NCBI RefSeq assembly: GCF_014205685.1
Contig: NZ_JACIIU010000001.1
Coordinates: 248,001 to 312,000 of the forward strand
Length of the DNA: 64,000 nt
Direction of reading: 5' to 3'
DNA from: Paenochrobactrum gallinarii
GTDB lineage: Bacteria; Pseudomonadota; Alphaproteobacteria; Rhizobiales; Rhizobiaceae
This document shows, piece after piece, positions 63,961 through 64,000 of the stretch. The translations under genes were made by a program, and so were the position numbers. A model generated the notes under the pieces. It was not told the DNA's origin and searched no databases. It saw only the letters and a program-made list of their open reading frames with translations. The stretch's first letter is position 1; each line of letters opens with the position of its first letter.

Positions 63961-64000
63961 AGGCGCTGATACCCTCCCGCGGGCGCAAAAGGGTGGCTGC

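Overview
The window reads as a chromosomal segment of an alphaproteobacterium of the order Hyphomicrobiales (Rhizobiales), close to the Brucella/Ochrobactrum group. Reasons seen here: CbiD, Kup, IlvC and SecDF have the shape and end sequences I know from Brucella, SecD and SecF are one fused chain, an Omp25/Omp31-type surface protein is present, and a corrin reductase of the Brucella CobR type sits among the cob genes. No insertion sequence, prophage, CRISPR array or plasmid gene was seen. Base composition looks even, near 50% GC with AT-rich gaps.

Layout. 1-5888: a lipoprotein cut by the window edge, a peptidase M15-like lipoprotein, tRNA-Glu(TTC), a DUF2218 protein, sfsA, map, radC and an outer-membrane beta-barrel gene. 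5897-8781: an ABC exporter-fold half-transporter and a siderophore-interacting flavoprotein behind a possible RirA-type iron operator. 8875-35927: a nearly complete adenosylcobalamin region in several transcription units: cobL; cobG-cobH-cobI-cbiG/cobJ; cobR; cobA-cobB-cobC-cobD; cbiD-cobK; terB-like-cobE-cobM; a cobalamin riboswitch followed by cbtB-cbtA-cobP-cobW-cobN-cobO-(EamA); and cobQ. Genes of less clear role lie among them (Lys/Ala-tailed lipoprotein, alpha/beta hydrolase, periplasmic binding protein, TauE-type permease). 35928-50955: a candidate small RNA, an entericidin-like peptide, a large MscS-type channel, secDF, membrane proteins, a methyltransferase, a TerC/CBS/CorC protein, a DedA protein and tRNA-Lys(CTT). 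50956-64000: two P-loop NTPases (one broken by an amber codon), an XRE regulator, a deaminase, uspA, phzF-like, Nudix, ilvC, a TetR regulator with clear operator and promoter, kup, pdxJ, a SpoIIAA-like protein, a RecD-like helicase and a LysE exporter.

How the genes work together. CobA makes precorrin-2, CobI/CobG/CobJ/CobM carry it through ring contraction, CbiD does the C1 methylation done by CobF in Pseudomonas denitrificans, and CobK/CobL/CobH finish hydrogenobyrinate. CobB amidates, CobN (with CobS and CobT, not in this window) inserts cobalt, CobR reduces it, CobO adenosylates, CobQ amidates, CobC/CobD attach aminopropanol and CobP starts loop assembly. CbtA/CbtB probably import cobalt under B12 control. 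This is an oxygen-type pathway (CobG, CobN) with enzymes of the oxygen-independent type (CbiD, a whole CbiG region fused to CobJ) and a separate CobE.

The most notable points are the CbiG-CobJ fusion beside CobE, a TerB-like gene translationally coupled to cobE, the pairing of a siderophore reductase with an ABC exporter-fold protein, a three-hairpin candidate RNA, a ten-codon coupled leader ORF before an UPF0104-type membrane protein, a degenerate in-frame copy of the IlvC tail, and an FNR-like box before uspA. No clearly new defence or mobile system was found.
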